This document shows positions 23,513 through 31,547 of a DNA stretch of 42,212 nt, piece by piece. The notes beneath the pieces are model-generated. The model ran no database searches. It saw nothing but the letters and a program-made list of their open reading frames with translations, and was not told the DNA's origin. The DNA comes from Candidatus Caenarcanum bioreactoricola (GTDB taxonomy: Bacteria > Cyanobacteriota > Vampirovibrionia > Caenarcaniphilales > Caenarcanaceae): the NCBI GenBank assembly GCA_001899385.1, contig MOYB01000004.1, forward strand, positions 60,262 through 102,473. The letters run 5' to 3'. The position numbers were made by a program, and so were the translations under genes. Position 1 is the stretch's first letter. Every line of letters begins with the position of its first letter.

Positions 23513-23716
23513 ATGAAAAAAGAATATGATTTTATAAATGCAAAACAAGGTAAATTTTATATTACACCTGAAAATATGGAATTACCGATATATTTAGAAT
23601 CTGATATATTAAAATATTTAAAAGAAAAATTATTAAATCAAAAAAATAAATCAATACAAATTTTAGTTAATGAATTATTGAGAAAAGATATTGATATTAT
23701 AAATACTTTAAATTAA
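23513..23716 (+). CDS. Orphan antitoxin-like small protein
   Basis: A 67-residue protein with the pattern 'KKEYDFINAKQGKFY', then 'LPIYLESDILKYLKEKL' and a C-terminal helix 'IQILVNELLRKDIDII'. From memory this resembles a widespread family of short orphan antitoxin-like or ribbon-helix-helix proteins, in which a strand (LPIYL) and two helices form the DNA-binding dimer. No toxin lies beside it. It sits between pstB and dprA with six-base gaps, apparently co-transcribed. Confidence 0.65.
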   Translation: MKKEYDFINAKQGKFYITPENMELPIYLESDILKYLKEKLLNQKNKSIQILVNELLRKDIDIINTLN

Positions 23717-23722
23717 TAATCT

Positions 23723-24901
23723 ATGGAAATTACTCAAAAAGAACTTTCTTATTGGATTGCTTTTGATAGACTCAAAGGACTTGGTCTTGGTTCAAAAAGA
23801 ATATATGAACTTTATAATCATTTTAATTCTTTAGAAATAGCATGGCATGCAGACAAAACAGATCTCTTGAAAACAAGTTCAATACCTCAACAATCAATAG
23901 AAGATTTTTTAAAAATTCGTAATTCTATTAATACTGAAATTGAAATTGAAAGACTTGAAAAATATAATGCAAAAGCTTTTCCTAGAGGTTCAAAATATTA
24001 TCCTACAATATGTGAAGCTTTAAAAAATCCACCTTTACTTTTATATGTTCGTGGAAATTGGGATTTGTCTTGGTATGAAAAATCTATAGCTATAGTCGGA
24101 ACACGAGAAGCTACTAGTTATGCAATGGAAATGACTGCCAAAATAAGTAGAGAACTTGCTTCACAAGGTTTTACAATAATTACAGGTATCGCAAGAGGCA
24201 TAGATACTGCTGCACATAAAGGTGCATTTTTAGAAGACAAAAATAGATCCGTTGCAGTTATGGCAAGCGGTGTTGATGAAATAGTACCAAAATCAAATCA
24301 AAGTATATACGATTTATTAATTAAAAAAGGTTCTGTAATAAGTGAATATCCTATAGGTACAAAACCAGAAAAAGGTTATTTCCCTTTAAGAAATAGAATT
24401 ATAGCGGCTTTAAGTCAAGCGGTTTTAGTTTCTGAAGCAAAAGAAAAAAGTGGTGCCTTAATAACAGCTGAATATGCTTTAGGATTAAACAGAAGAGTTT
24501 TTTGTTTAGGTGGAAATGCTAATAATCCTCAAAATACAGGTTGCTATAAATGGATAAGAAAAGGCATGGCGACACTTATAACTTCTTCTGCTGATATTAT
24601 TGAAGAAATGGAAATGAAACAAGAAAGTAAAATTATAGTTGATAATAATCAATTGAAATTAAAGTTTGTAGAAAAACCTCAAACTTCAGCAAGTCCAATA
24701 GCTCCAACTTCTGTAAGTAATTTAAATGAAACAGAAAGAAAAATCTATGAAGAAATATTAGGAAGACAAAGTTTAAGAATAGATGATCTTATTGATATAA
24801 CAGGACTTCCAATTGCTAAAATAAATTCTGCAATAATGACTTTAAATCTTAAAAAGCTTGTAAAAAGAAATACTAAAGGAGAATTAATATTAAATAATTA
24901 G
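23723..24901 (+). CDS. dprA: DNA processing protein DprA
   Basis: Binds incoming single-stranded DNA and loads RecA during natural transformation. The 392 residues have three parts: an N-terminal helical domain (to about 85), the central Rossmann-like domain (about 110-300) with 'AIVGTREATSYAMEM', 'TGIARGIDTAAHKGA', 'ISEYPIGTKPEKGYFPLRNR' and 'SGALITAEYAL', and a C-terminal winged helix (about 335-390). With the prepilin-peptidase-like gene it hints at competence in this organism. Its end overlaps the convergent hydrolase by four bases. Confidence 0.96.
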   Translation: MEITQKELSYWIAFDRLKGLGLGSKRIYELYNHFNSLEIAWHADKTDLLKTSSIPQQSIEDFLKIRNSINTEIEIERLEKYNAKAFPRGSKYYPTICEALKNPPLLLYVRGNWDLSWYEKSIAIVGTREATSYAMEMTAKISRELASQGFTIITGIARGIDTAAHKGAFLEDKNRSVAVMASGVDEIVPKSNQSIYDLLIKKGSVISEYPIGTKPEKGYFPLRNRIIAALSQAVLVSEAKEKSGALITAEYALGLNRRVFCLGGNANNPQNTGCYKWIRKGMATLITSSADIIEEMEMKQESKIIVDNNQLKLKFVEKPQTSASPIAPTSVSNLNETERKIYEEILGRQSLRIDDLIDITGLPIAKINSAIMTLNLKKLVKRNTKGELILNN

Positions 24902-25674
24902 TCATAATATTCAGGTGCATATTTTATTTTTGCATCAGGATCATGTCCTGTGAAAATCTTTACTCCTTGATTTTTTAGGTTTTTTACTTTTTTAATAGAT
25001 TTAACTGTATCTGCTGGACTATAAACTAAACCTGGTAATAAATCTTTTTCCAATATTTCTTCAGTATAAACACTGTCTGCTGTTAAAAATACTTTTCCTG
25101 AATGTTCTAAATCTACCATTAAACACTGATGCCCTGGTGTATGTCCCGGTGTAAATATTATTTTTATTTTTCCATCTCCAAATAAATCAAAAGGATCTTC
25201 TTCATAACCATCTAACAAATACCATTTAAGATCAGGCTTATCAAAATCAGCTCTAATATAAGCTCCTTTTTGATAAAAATCATGTACATAAGCATGTTTA
25301 AGTTCTTCTTTTTGAACATAATAAGTAGCATTTGGGAAAGCACCACATGCTCCTGCGTGATCTAAATGTAAATGTGAAAATATAACATGTTTTATCTCCT
25401 CTGCTTTTATATTAAGTTTTGCTAGCTGGTTTACAACATATTCTTCTTCAGACATTATAGGATCATAGATAGATACAACTTTTTCTCCCCAATGTTTTAT
25501 TTTATCTTTTGCAACTTCAAGAGCATTTCCAGTATCAAATAAAACATAACCTTTTGGATGTGTTATTAAAAAAAACGGAACAGGTACTTCAAAAGCTTTT
25601 CCAATATCAATTCCTGCAGTAAAAAATTGTTTTTGACTTTTTAAAGTCCCACATTTAAAAACATATAATTTCAT
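24898..25674 (-). CDS. Metallo-beta-lactamase-fold hydrolase, N-acyl homoserine lactonase-like
   Basis: A 258-residue metallohydrolase. I start at ATG 25674 ('MKLYVFKCGTLK'); an in-frame TTG three codons upstream is less likely. The zinc motif 'SHLHLDHAGACG' (HxHxDH) is near residue 105, 'TPGHTPGHQCLMV' contains the next His ligand, 'LTADSVY' the bridging Asp and 'FTGHDPDAK' the last His. This order and the start 'KLYVFKCGTL' resemble AiiA-type lactonases that open acyl-homoserine-lactone signals. A lactonase on another ester or lactone is possible. Confidence 0.82.
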   Translation of the reverse strand: MKLYVFKCGTLKSQKQFFTAGIDIGKAFEVPVPFFLITHPKGYVLFDTGNALEVAKDKIKHWGEKVVSIYDPIMSEEEYVVNQLAKLNIKAEEIKHVIFSHLHLDHAGACGAFPNATYYVQKEELKHAYVHDFYQKGAYIRADFDKPDLKWYLLDGYEEDPFDLFGDGKIKIIFTPGHTPGHQCLMVDLEHSGKVFLTADSVYTEEILEKDLLPGLVYSPADTVKSIKKVKNLKNQGVKIFTGHDPDAKIKYAPEYYD

Positions 25675-25726
25675 AATTATCAAATTTTATCATTCAACAT
25701 AGAATTTTTTAATACAAATGATTTAT

Positions 25727-25732
25727 TATAAT
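25727..25732 (+). promoter_or_regulatory. TATAAT box of the three-gene cassette
   Basis: TATAAT overlaps an in-frame ATG at 25731, so that ATG cannot be on the transcript. The predicted transcript start is next to ATG 25740, which I take as the leaderless start. Confidence 0.6.
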
Positions 25733-25739
25733 GATTAAA

Positions 25740-26528
25740 ATGAATACAAATTATAATTCTCCAAATTTTTCAAATCCACCATTAGCTGAAGTTGCTTGTG
25801 GAGTAAGTTTTGATCCTTTATTAAATATAAAATCTACCGTATTTGGCTCATTTTGGAATATTATTAAAGAAGATTTTCCTGAAATTGAAGAACAAACTCC
25901 TATACCGATTCAATCACAATTTCCTAATTTTATAATATCTAATTTACCACAATTAAGAAGATTATGGTTTATTAATCAAGAATATAACAAATTAATACAA
26001 GTTCAACAAGATAGATTTTTATTTAACTGGAAGAAAAGTGATAATGAAAATGATACATATCCCAGATTTCATAAAATTTATTCTAAATTCGAAGATTATT
26101 TAAGAAAATATAAAGAACATTTAAAATCAACTTATGAAATTAAATTAGATTATCATTCTTTTAATTTAGCTTATATAAATAAAATTGATGTTAATGCAAA
26201 TGAAATAAATTCAGTTTTTAAAGAAGAAATACTTTTAAATCAAGAGATAAATTCTCTTACACAAATTTCCTCTCAAATTAGTAAAGAATTTTTTTCAAAA
26301 AAAGAAGGTATTGGAGATTTTAGAATTATTATTAATTTAAAAATTAACTTAACAAAAGAAAATGAAAATATGAGAACTATTAGGCTTGAAATTCTTGTTG
26401 ATAGCATAAAGAAAGAAGAAGATATATTACAAGAATGGTTTGATCAAGCACATATAGAAATTAATAATATATTTTTAGCAATTACTTCTGAAAAAATGCA
26501 AGAAAAATGGGGGTTGCAAAGAAAATGA
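25740..26528 (+). CDS. TIGR04255-like protein of unknown function (cassette gene 1)
   Basis: A 262-residue cytosolic protein. The N-terminal 'NPPLAEVACGVSFDPL' and the central 'LIQVQQDRFLFNWKKS' are the patterns I associate with the sporadically distributed TIGR04255 family, whose biochemical role is not known to me. The C-terminal half is mixed strand and helix ('DFRIIINLKINLTKEN', then an acidic helix). It has no signal peptide or membrane segment, and its cysteines are few. The stop overlaps the next start (ATGA, 26525-26528). Patchy distribution and cassette layout suggest a defence, toxin-antitoxin or other accessory role, which is inference. Confidence 0.75.
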   Translation: MNTNYNSPNFSNPPLAEVACGVSFDPLLNIKSTVFGSFWNIIKEDFPEIEEQTPIPIQSQFPNFIISNLPQLRRLWFINQEYNKLIQVQQDRFLFNWKKSDNENDTYPRFHKIYSKFEDYLRKYKEHLKSTYEIKLDYHSFNLAYINKIDVNANEINSVFKEEILLNQEINSLTQISSQISKEFFSKKEGIGDFRIIINLKINLTKENENMRTIRLEILVDSIKKEEDILQEWFDQAHIEINNIFLAITSEKMQEKWGLQRK

Positions 26529-26998
26529 CAGCTATAAAAGATTTTTATTCACATATAGTAGCACTTAAACCAAATGAATATCTTCTCGATTCTAAAAGAA
26601 GTGATAAAAAAAAGGAAGATTTAATAGATTTACTTTTAAAATTCAAAAAATATGGATTATCTATTAATCCTTATGAAGAAGAGATGAAAATTACAGAAAA
26701 AGTATTTATTTTAGCTAAATCTATTATAGAAAATTTCCCTGATAAATATTCTTTCCCTAAACTTATAACTGATGAAGAAAATTCTTTGTTAATGTCTTGG
26801 CGAGGGAAAAAAATAATATTAATAACAATTAATGACGGATACAGTTTAGATATAATAATTGATGCAAGATCAGAAAATCCTATTATATATGAAAATATTC
26901 AATGTTTTCCTTCACAAATCATTAATGATTATACTTATTGGCCTGAGGAATTAAAAGAAGCTCTTGAACATATTACTGATAATAATTATAAATGTTAA
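26525..26998 (+). CDS. Cassette gene 2, strand-rich protein of unknown function
   Basis: A 157-residue protein. I choose ATG 26525 because it forms an ATGA overlap with gene 1; the in-frame ATG at 26507 would add six residues inside gene 1. An N-terminal helical half (to about 85) ends in 'FPKLITDEENSLLMSWRGKK', followed by beta hairpins ('IILITINDGYSLDIIID'). The pattern of a helix bundle, then 'P-x-[IL]-x-x-[DE]-x-[DE]-x-x-x-L-x-x-W', recalls small proteins often placed beside TIGR04255 genes. That is recollection, not a search result. It is cytosolic, with no catalytic motif seen. Confidence 0.7.
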   Translation: MTAIKDFYSHIVALKPNEYLLDSKRSDKKKEDLIDLLLKFKKYGLSINPYEEEMKITEKVFILAKSIIENFPDKYSFPKLITDEENSLLMSWRGKKIILITINDGYSLDIIIDARSENPIIYENIQCFPSQIINDYTYWPEELKEALEHITDNNYKC

Positions 26999-27411
26999 AA
27001 GAAAATATTCCAAATGAAGGTATTGTTTGTAGAGTTTTAAAAAAACCTTCAATGTATAAAGATAATGAAAATATTGATTGGAAAAGCGTATTTATGTTTA
27101 ATAGGAATTGTGAGTCTGTAATTTGGACAAAATATGCAAAAACAGAAGAAGAAATTCATAAAATTGGATTTAGAATAACAGAAAATAAAATTTATAGTGG
27201 TTATTGTTCAGCTATAGTTCTATTAATTAGAGAAATAAATATTCAGAATTATAGTTTTAAAGTTGAACATGTACCAGAAGAAGGAATATATCATGCACAT
27301 ATTTGTTATTCAAAAGAAAGAAGAGAAATTAAAAAAGCAGTACGAAGTATTTTAAAAGAAAAATTAAGTGAAATATTTGAGAAGAATATATCTCAATACA
27401 ATCCTCTATAA
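26992..27411 (+). CDS. Cassette gene 3, protein of unknown function with HAH motif
   Basis: A 139-residue protein starting seven bases before the end of gene 2. The N-terminus 'IPNEGIVCRVL' is followed by 'SVFMFNRNCESVIWTKYAK'. The centre 'GYCSAIVLLIREI' is hydrophobic, and the C-terminal part carries 'HVPEEGIYHAHICYS', then a basic helix. The H-x(8)-HAH arrangement could bind a metal or be catalytic, but no known family is assigned. Its last 19 bases overlap the convergent dehydrogenase gene. All three cassette genes overlap, so their products are probably needed together. Confidence 0.7.
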   Translation: MLKENIPNEGIVCRVLKKPSMYKDNENIDWKSVFMFNRNCESVIWTKYAKTEEEIHKIGFRITENKIYSGYCSAIVLLIREINIQNYSFKVEHVPEEGIYHAHICYSKERREIKKAVRSILKEKLSEIFEKNISQYNPL

Positions 27412-28517
27412 ACCCCTTCTAACTCTTCTAAAGACAAAGAAATATAACTATTTCCTAAAAGTCTTTGTTGTTCTGTAATCACTGAGTTAGCAAAACTTTT
27501 AATTTCTGTCTCTTTCATTCCATAATCTTTTAAAGGTTTACGAGAAAGAATTTTATCTAAAAACTTTTCTAAATCATCATATATATTCTTTGAATTACTA
27601 TTAATAACCTCTACAATAATAGAATTAAGTGTTTTAATTTTCCCGTTAGGATTTTTTTCTTGATATAAATTAAATACACTAGTCAGAAATTGATAATTAG
27701 CTTCCCCATGAGGAACATGATAATTAGATCCTAAAGGGTAAGACAATGCATGTACTGCCCCTACCCCTGCATTTCCAAAAGCAATTCCAGCATAAGCACT
27801 TGCTAAAAGAAAATCTTCTATTAAAAGTTTTCTATATTCTTTATCTCTTTCTATGATTTGTTTAAAACCAGATAAAATCATGTTTATAGCTTTAATGCTA
27901 AATATTTCAGTTAAAGGCGTAGCTTTAGGAGAAAGGAAAGATTCCATTGCATGAACAAGAGCATCTATAGCACTTGCTGCAAAAAAAACAAAAGGTAATT
28001 CTTTTACTAATTCAGCTATAAGAACAGCATGATTCGCAAATAATTCATCATGAACTAAGCCCATTTTTGTAGACTTAGATTTAATTTCAGCTATTGAAAT
28101 ATTTGTAACTTCACTACCAGTACCACAAGTAGTCGGAATTAAAATTAATTCTTTTTCTTTTTTTATTTCTACTGATTTTTCAAAGAATTGAAGCGCGTTG
28201 CCTGTGTTTTTCAAGGTCAAAAGCTTTGCTATGTCAATGACTGAACCACCACCAATAGCAATGATTCTAGTAATTTTATTATTTTTATTTGAAATATCAA
28301 GAAGAATTTTATTTATAATTTCGTCTGAAGGTTCACTTGAGCCATAATCTTCAAAAAATAAATATTCTATCTCTGTTAAATTTAAAGGCTCAAGAAAAGT
28401 TTTATAAAGGAATTTAACAGTAAAGATACAATCCCCTTGAGAAATTTTAAATTCATCTATAAATTCTTTTATATTTTCAAATTTATGTAAAACAGGCTTT
28501 ATTTGTATTAATTTCAT
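27393..28517 (-). CDS. Iron-containing alcohol dehydrogenase, 4-hydroxybutyrate dehydrogenase-like
   Basis: A 374-residue type III alcohol dehydrogenase. The NAD(P) loop is 'IIAIGGGSVIDIAKLL', followed by 'PTTCGTGSEVTNISIAE'. Metal ligands fall in 'FAASAIDALVHAMESFL' (Asp, His) and in 'GAVHALSYPLG' and 'YHVPHGEANY' (His). Its N-terminus ('KLIQIKPVLHKFENIKEF') and C-terminus ('LLSRKPLKDYG' type, here 'ILSRKPLKDYGMKETEI') resemble, from memory, the Clostridium kluyveri 4-hydroxybutyrate dehydrogenase along its length. It would reduce succinic semialdehyde to 4-hydroxybutyrate. It lies 14 bases downstream of the TPP enzyme in one operon. Confidence 0.85.
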   Translation of the reverse strand: MKLIQIKPVLHKFENIKEFIDEFKISQGDCIFTVKFLYKTFLEPLNLTEIEYLFFEDYGSSEPSDEIINKILLDISNKNNKITRIIAIGGGSVIDIAKLLTLKNTGNALQFFEKSVEIKKEKELILIPTTCGTGSEVTNISIAEIKSKSTKMGLVHDELFANHAVLIAELVKELPFVFFAASAIDALVHAMESFLSPKATPLTEIFSIKAINMILSGFKQIIERDKEYRKLLIEDFLLASAYAGIAFGNAGVGAVHALSYPLGSNYHVPHGEANYQFLTSVFNLYQEKNPNGKIKTLNSIIVEVINSNSKNIYDDLEKFLDKILSRKPLKDYGMKETEIKSFANSVITEQQRLLGNSYISLSLEELEGVYRGLY

Positions 28518-28531
28518 AGATTTTAAGTGGG

Positions 28532-30175
28532 CTATACTTTTATATTCTTTTTAAGATTTTCTGCTAAGAATTTTACATTTTCACTGTAATCAACAGGAAG
28601 TTCTATTATATTAACCCCTTTTTCGTTAATGCATTTTTCAAGTAGTTTTGCATAATCTTCTGCTTTCTCTACTCTATAACCTTTTGCTCCATAACTTTCC
28701 GCATATTTTACAAAGTCTGGATTTCCGTAATCTAAACCGAAATCTTCAAATCCCATACCTGCTTGTTTCCATTTTATCATTCCATAAGCATTGTCTGTAA
28801 TAATTACTATTGTTAAATCAAGCTTAAGTCTTATTGCGGTTTCTAATTCTTGTGAATTCATCATAAATCCACCGTCCCCACAAATAGCAACTATTTTTTT
28901 GTCTGGATTAACAAGTTTTGCTGCTATTGCAGAAGGGAGTCCAGCACCCATTGTTGCTAATGCATTGTCTAATAAAATAGTATTATGTCCAAAACTTAAA
29001 TAATTTCTTGCAAACCAAATCTTGTACATACCATTATCTAAACAAAGAATACTATCTTCAGATAAAACTTTTCTTGTATCTGAAACTATTCTTTGAGGTA
29101 ATAATGGAAAAGAATTATCATTAATTTTTTCTGTTAAATCATTTTTTATAGCTTTTTGTATTTTATAATAAAAAGAAAAATCCCATGAATTCTGCTTTTC
29201 AACTAAGTCAGTCATTCTTTCTAATGCCCTTTCTATATCTCCAACAACTTCATGCTGTGGAAAATATACATTGTCTATTTCCGCAGGGAAAAAATTAACA
29301 TGGATTACTTCCTGTCCTTCATGCTTCATAAAGAAAGGTGGTTTTTCTATAATGTCATGTCCAATATTTATAATTAAATCAGCTTGATTTATTGCTAAAT
29401 GAACATAATCATTATCTGAAAGTGCTGCTGTACCTATAAAATAATCATGAGCACCTCTAGACATGCCTTTGCCCATTTGCGTATTAATAAAAGGTATTCC
29501 TGTCTTTTGAATAAATCCTATAAAAGCATTTTGAACTAATTTTCTGTTTGAACCTGCTCCAACTAAAATAAGAGGACGTTTCGCTTTTTCAATCATCTCT
29601 TTTGCAGTTTTGATTGCATTGTCCCCAGCAAGTGGTCTTCTAATATGTTTTACCGGAAACAAAAATGTTTCTTCTGCCGTTTCTCTAGCAATATCTTCTG
29701 GCAATTCTAAATGCACTGCACCAGGTCTTTCAGCAATAGCTTTTCTAAAAGCTTCTCTAATTCTTGAAGGAATACGATTAACATTAACTATTTGTTTTGA
29801 ATATTTTGTAAGAGGCATCATCATTTCAATAGCATCTATAACTTGAAAATTCCCTTGTTTACTTTTCTTTATAGGCTTTTGACCTGTTATCATAAGCATA
29901 GGCATCCCACCTAAAGTTGCATAAGCTGCTGCCGTAACAAGATTTGTTGCGCCCGGTCCAAGAGTTGACATACAAACTCCAACTTTACCTGTTAATCTTC
30001 CATATACAGCTGCCATAAATCCTGCGGCTTGTTCTTGCCTACAAAGAATTAATTTTATTTGTTTTGAATTCCTTATAGATTCTAATAAGTCTAGATTTTC
30101 TTCTCCAGGTATCCCAAATATATATTCAACACCTTCATTTTCTAAGGCTTTAATGAAAAGATCAGAAGCTTTCAT
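28532..30175 (-). CDS. TPP-dependent decarboxylase, acetolactate synthase / 2-oxoglutarate decarboxylase-like
   Basis: A 547-residue thiamine-diphosphate enzyme with the three-domain ALS/POX layout. The N-terminal domain has 'FGIPGEENLDLLESI' and 'RQEQAAGFMAAVYGRLTGK', with the catalytic Glu in RQEQ. The C-terminal TPP/Mg domain has 'GDGGFMMNSQELETA' and ends 'ELPVDYSENV'. Automatic annotation would call it acetolactate synthase (AlsS/IlvB-like). The length and the 'PGEENL' start also fit the cyanobacterial 2-oxoglutarate decarboxylase group. No ilvN-type regulatory subunit or alsD is adjacent. The 4-hydroxybutyrate dehydrogenase-like partner favours the decarboxylase reading, giving succinic semialdehyde and CO2. 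Confidence 0.8.
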   Translation of the reverse strand: MKASDLFIKALENEGVEYIFGIPGEENLDLLESIRNSKQIKLILCRQEQAAGFMAAVYGRLTGKVGVCMSTLGPGATNLVTAAAYATLGGMPMLMITGQKPIKKSKQGNFQVIDAIEMMMPLTKYSKQIVNVNRIPSRIREAFRKAIAERPGAVHLELPEDIARETAEETFLFPVKHIRRPLAGDNAIKTAKEMIEKAKRPLILVGAGSNRKLVQNAFIGFIQKTGIPFINTQMGKGMSRGAHDYFIGTAALSDNDYVHLAINQADLIINIGHDIIEKPPFFMKHEGQEVIHVNFFPAEIDNVYFPQHEVVGDIERALERMTDLVEKQNSWDFSFYYKIQKAIKNDLTEKINDNSFPLLPQRIVSDTRKVLSEDSILCLDNGMYKIWFARNYLSFGHNTILLDNALATMGAGLPSAIAAKLVNPDKKIVAICGDGGFMMNSQELETAIRLKLDLTIVIITDNAYGMIKWKQAGMGFEDFGLDYGNPDFVKYAESYGAKGYRVEKAEDYAKLLEKCINEKGVNIIELPVDYSENVKFLAENLKKNIKV

Positions 30176-30538
30176 AAATTTAAAATAAGTTTATTTTAGT
30201 AGAGATAATTAAAGCAGATTTGTTGTATTTAATAAAAGTTAAATATAATTATAACTATAATAAATCCTTATAATTATTGTTCCTTAAATATTTTTTATTT
30301 AGCTTGCTCTTCTAAACTCACTCAAAAAAATATTAATATAGAATCTCTTCTTCTATAGGCTCAGAAACTGAAAATAAAAAAATTTATTTATTTTGATCTT
30401 AGCCTTATTTTTGTTATATAATAATCTAATTTGTTAAATTCAAAAATAAATTTTGTATTACTTAATTTTTAAATAAAGATCGCGTATTAATATATACTTA
30501 GAAAAAATGAAAATGGCAAGTTTAATTAAGGAGAAGCT
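30176..30538 (+). promoter_or_regulatory. AT-rich intergenic region before rpoD, with promoter
   Basis: These 363 bases hold no gene I can support. A sigma70-type promoter is visible at TTGATC (30393-30398), an 18-base spacer and TATAAT (30417-30422), giving a leader of about 110 bases before rpoD. The rest is low-complexity A/T sequence, probably including the promoter of the divergent TPP-enzyme operon. AAGGAG at 30528-30533 is the rpoD Shine-Dalgarno. Confidence 0.5.
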
Positions 30539-31513
30539 ATGACACAACTAATAAATGATCCACTTTTGATAGATGATCAATTAGATTCTTTATTTTTTGA
30601 AGAAGAATTAAAAGGTATTGATGAAGAAGCAGTAGATGAAGATTCAGTAAATGTTGAATTAAATGATTTAGAAGATTCTCCTTTAACCGAGGATTCTGTA
30701 AAACTTTATCTTAAAGAAATAGGTAGAGTGGGGCTCCTTGATGCACAACAAGAAATTGAACTTGCCAGAAAAATAAAAGAAGGTGATGAAATTTCAAAAA
30801 GATTATTAGTTCGTCACAACTTAAGACTTGTAGTAAGTATTGCTAAAAAATATATAAATAGAGGTTTACCATTTCTAGATTTAATTCAAGAAGGAAACTT
30901 AGGACTTATAAGAGCAGCTGAAAAATTTGATCATACAAGAGGTTTTAAATTTTCAACATATGCAACATGGTGGATTCGTCAAGGTATAACACGTGCACTT
31001 TCAGATAAATCAAGGACAGTTCGTATACCTGTACATATGGTTGAAACAATACAAAGAGTTAAAAACGTTGCAAGACAAGCTGCAATGGAATTAGGTAGAC
31101 GACCAACAATACAGGAATTATCTGCTATTTTAGATATTAGCACTGAGAAGCTCGGGGAAGTAATGTCTGCAATGAGAACTCCTATTTCTTTGCATTCACC
31201 AATAGGAAATGAAGATGAAGGTACTTTAGAAGAGTTTATTTCAGATACAACAAATGCTAGTCCGGATCAAGATGCAACAGGAAGACTTTTAAAGAAAGAT
31301 ATTTTGAAATTCTTAGATAAAAATCTTACTTATAAAGAAAAAGCAGTTATTGTTCTGCGTTATGGCTTAGATGAAACAGGAGAACCTAGAACACTTGAAG
31401 AAGTAGGGGAAATCCTTGATATAACAAGAGAAAGAGTAAGACAATTAGAAGCAAGGGGATTAAAGAAGCTTAGAGAAGCAAAACATAATGAAATGTATGA
31501 TTATTTGAAATAA
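30539..31513 (+). CDS. rpoD: Primary sigma factor (RpoD/SigA)
   Basis: The 324-residue vegetative sigma factor directs RNA polymerase to -35/-10 promoters. An acidic N-terminal leader (about 1-55) is followed by region 1.2 ('[16 protein letters not shown]'). Region 2 contains the -10-melting helix '[20 protein letters not shown]'. Region 3 ('[18 protein letters not shown]') and region 4 ('[20 protein letters not shown]', the -35 helix-turn-helix) follow. It lacks the long region 1.1 insert of E. coli, as in Cyanobacteria and Firmicutes. A proper AAGGAG and a long leader suggest regulated translation unlike that of many neighbours. Confidence 0.95.
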   Translation: MTQLINDPLLIDDQLDSLFFEEELKGIDEEAVDEDSVNVELNDLEDSPLTEDSVKLYLKEIGRVGLLDAQQEIELARKIKEGDEISKRLLVRHNLRLVVSIAKKYINRGLPFLDLIQEGNLGLIRAAEKFDHTRGFKFSTYATWWIRQGITRALSDKSRTVRIPVHMVETIQRVKNVARQAAMELGRRPTIQELSAILDISTEKLGEVMSAMRTPISLHSPIGNEDEGTLEEFISDTTNASPDQDATGRLLKKDILKFLDKNLTYKEKAVIVLRYGLDETGEPRTLEEVGEILDITRERVRQLEARGLKKLREAKHNEMYDYLK

Positions 31514-31547
31514 AAATTCCTTAAATTTATTTTGGAGAAAAACTATC

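Noticed and set aside
29610-29846. Plus-strand frame inside the TPP enzyme
   Set aside because: Antisense to conserved ALS-family sequence; a shadow frame.
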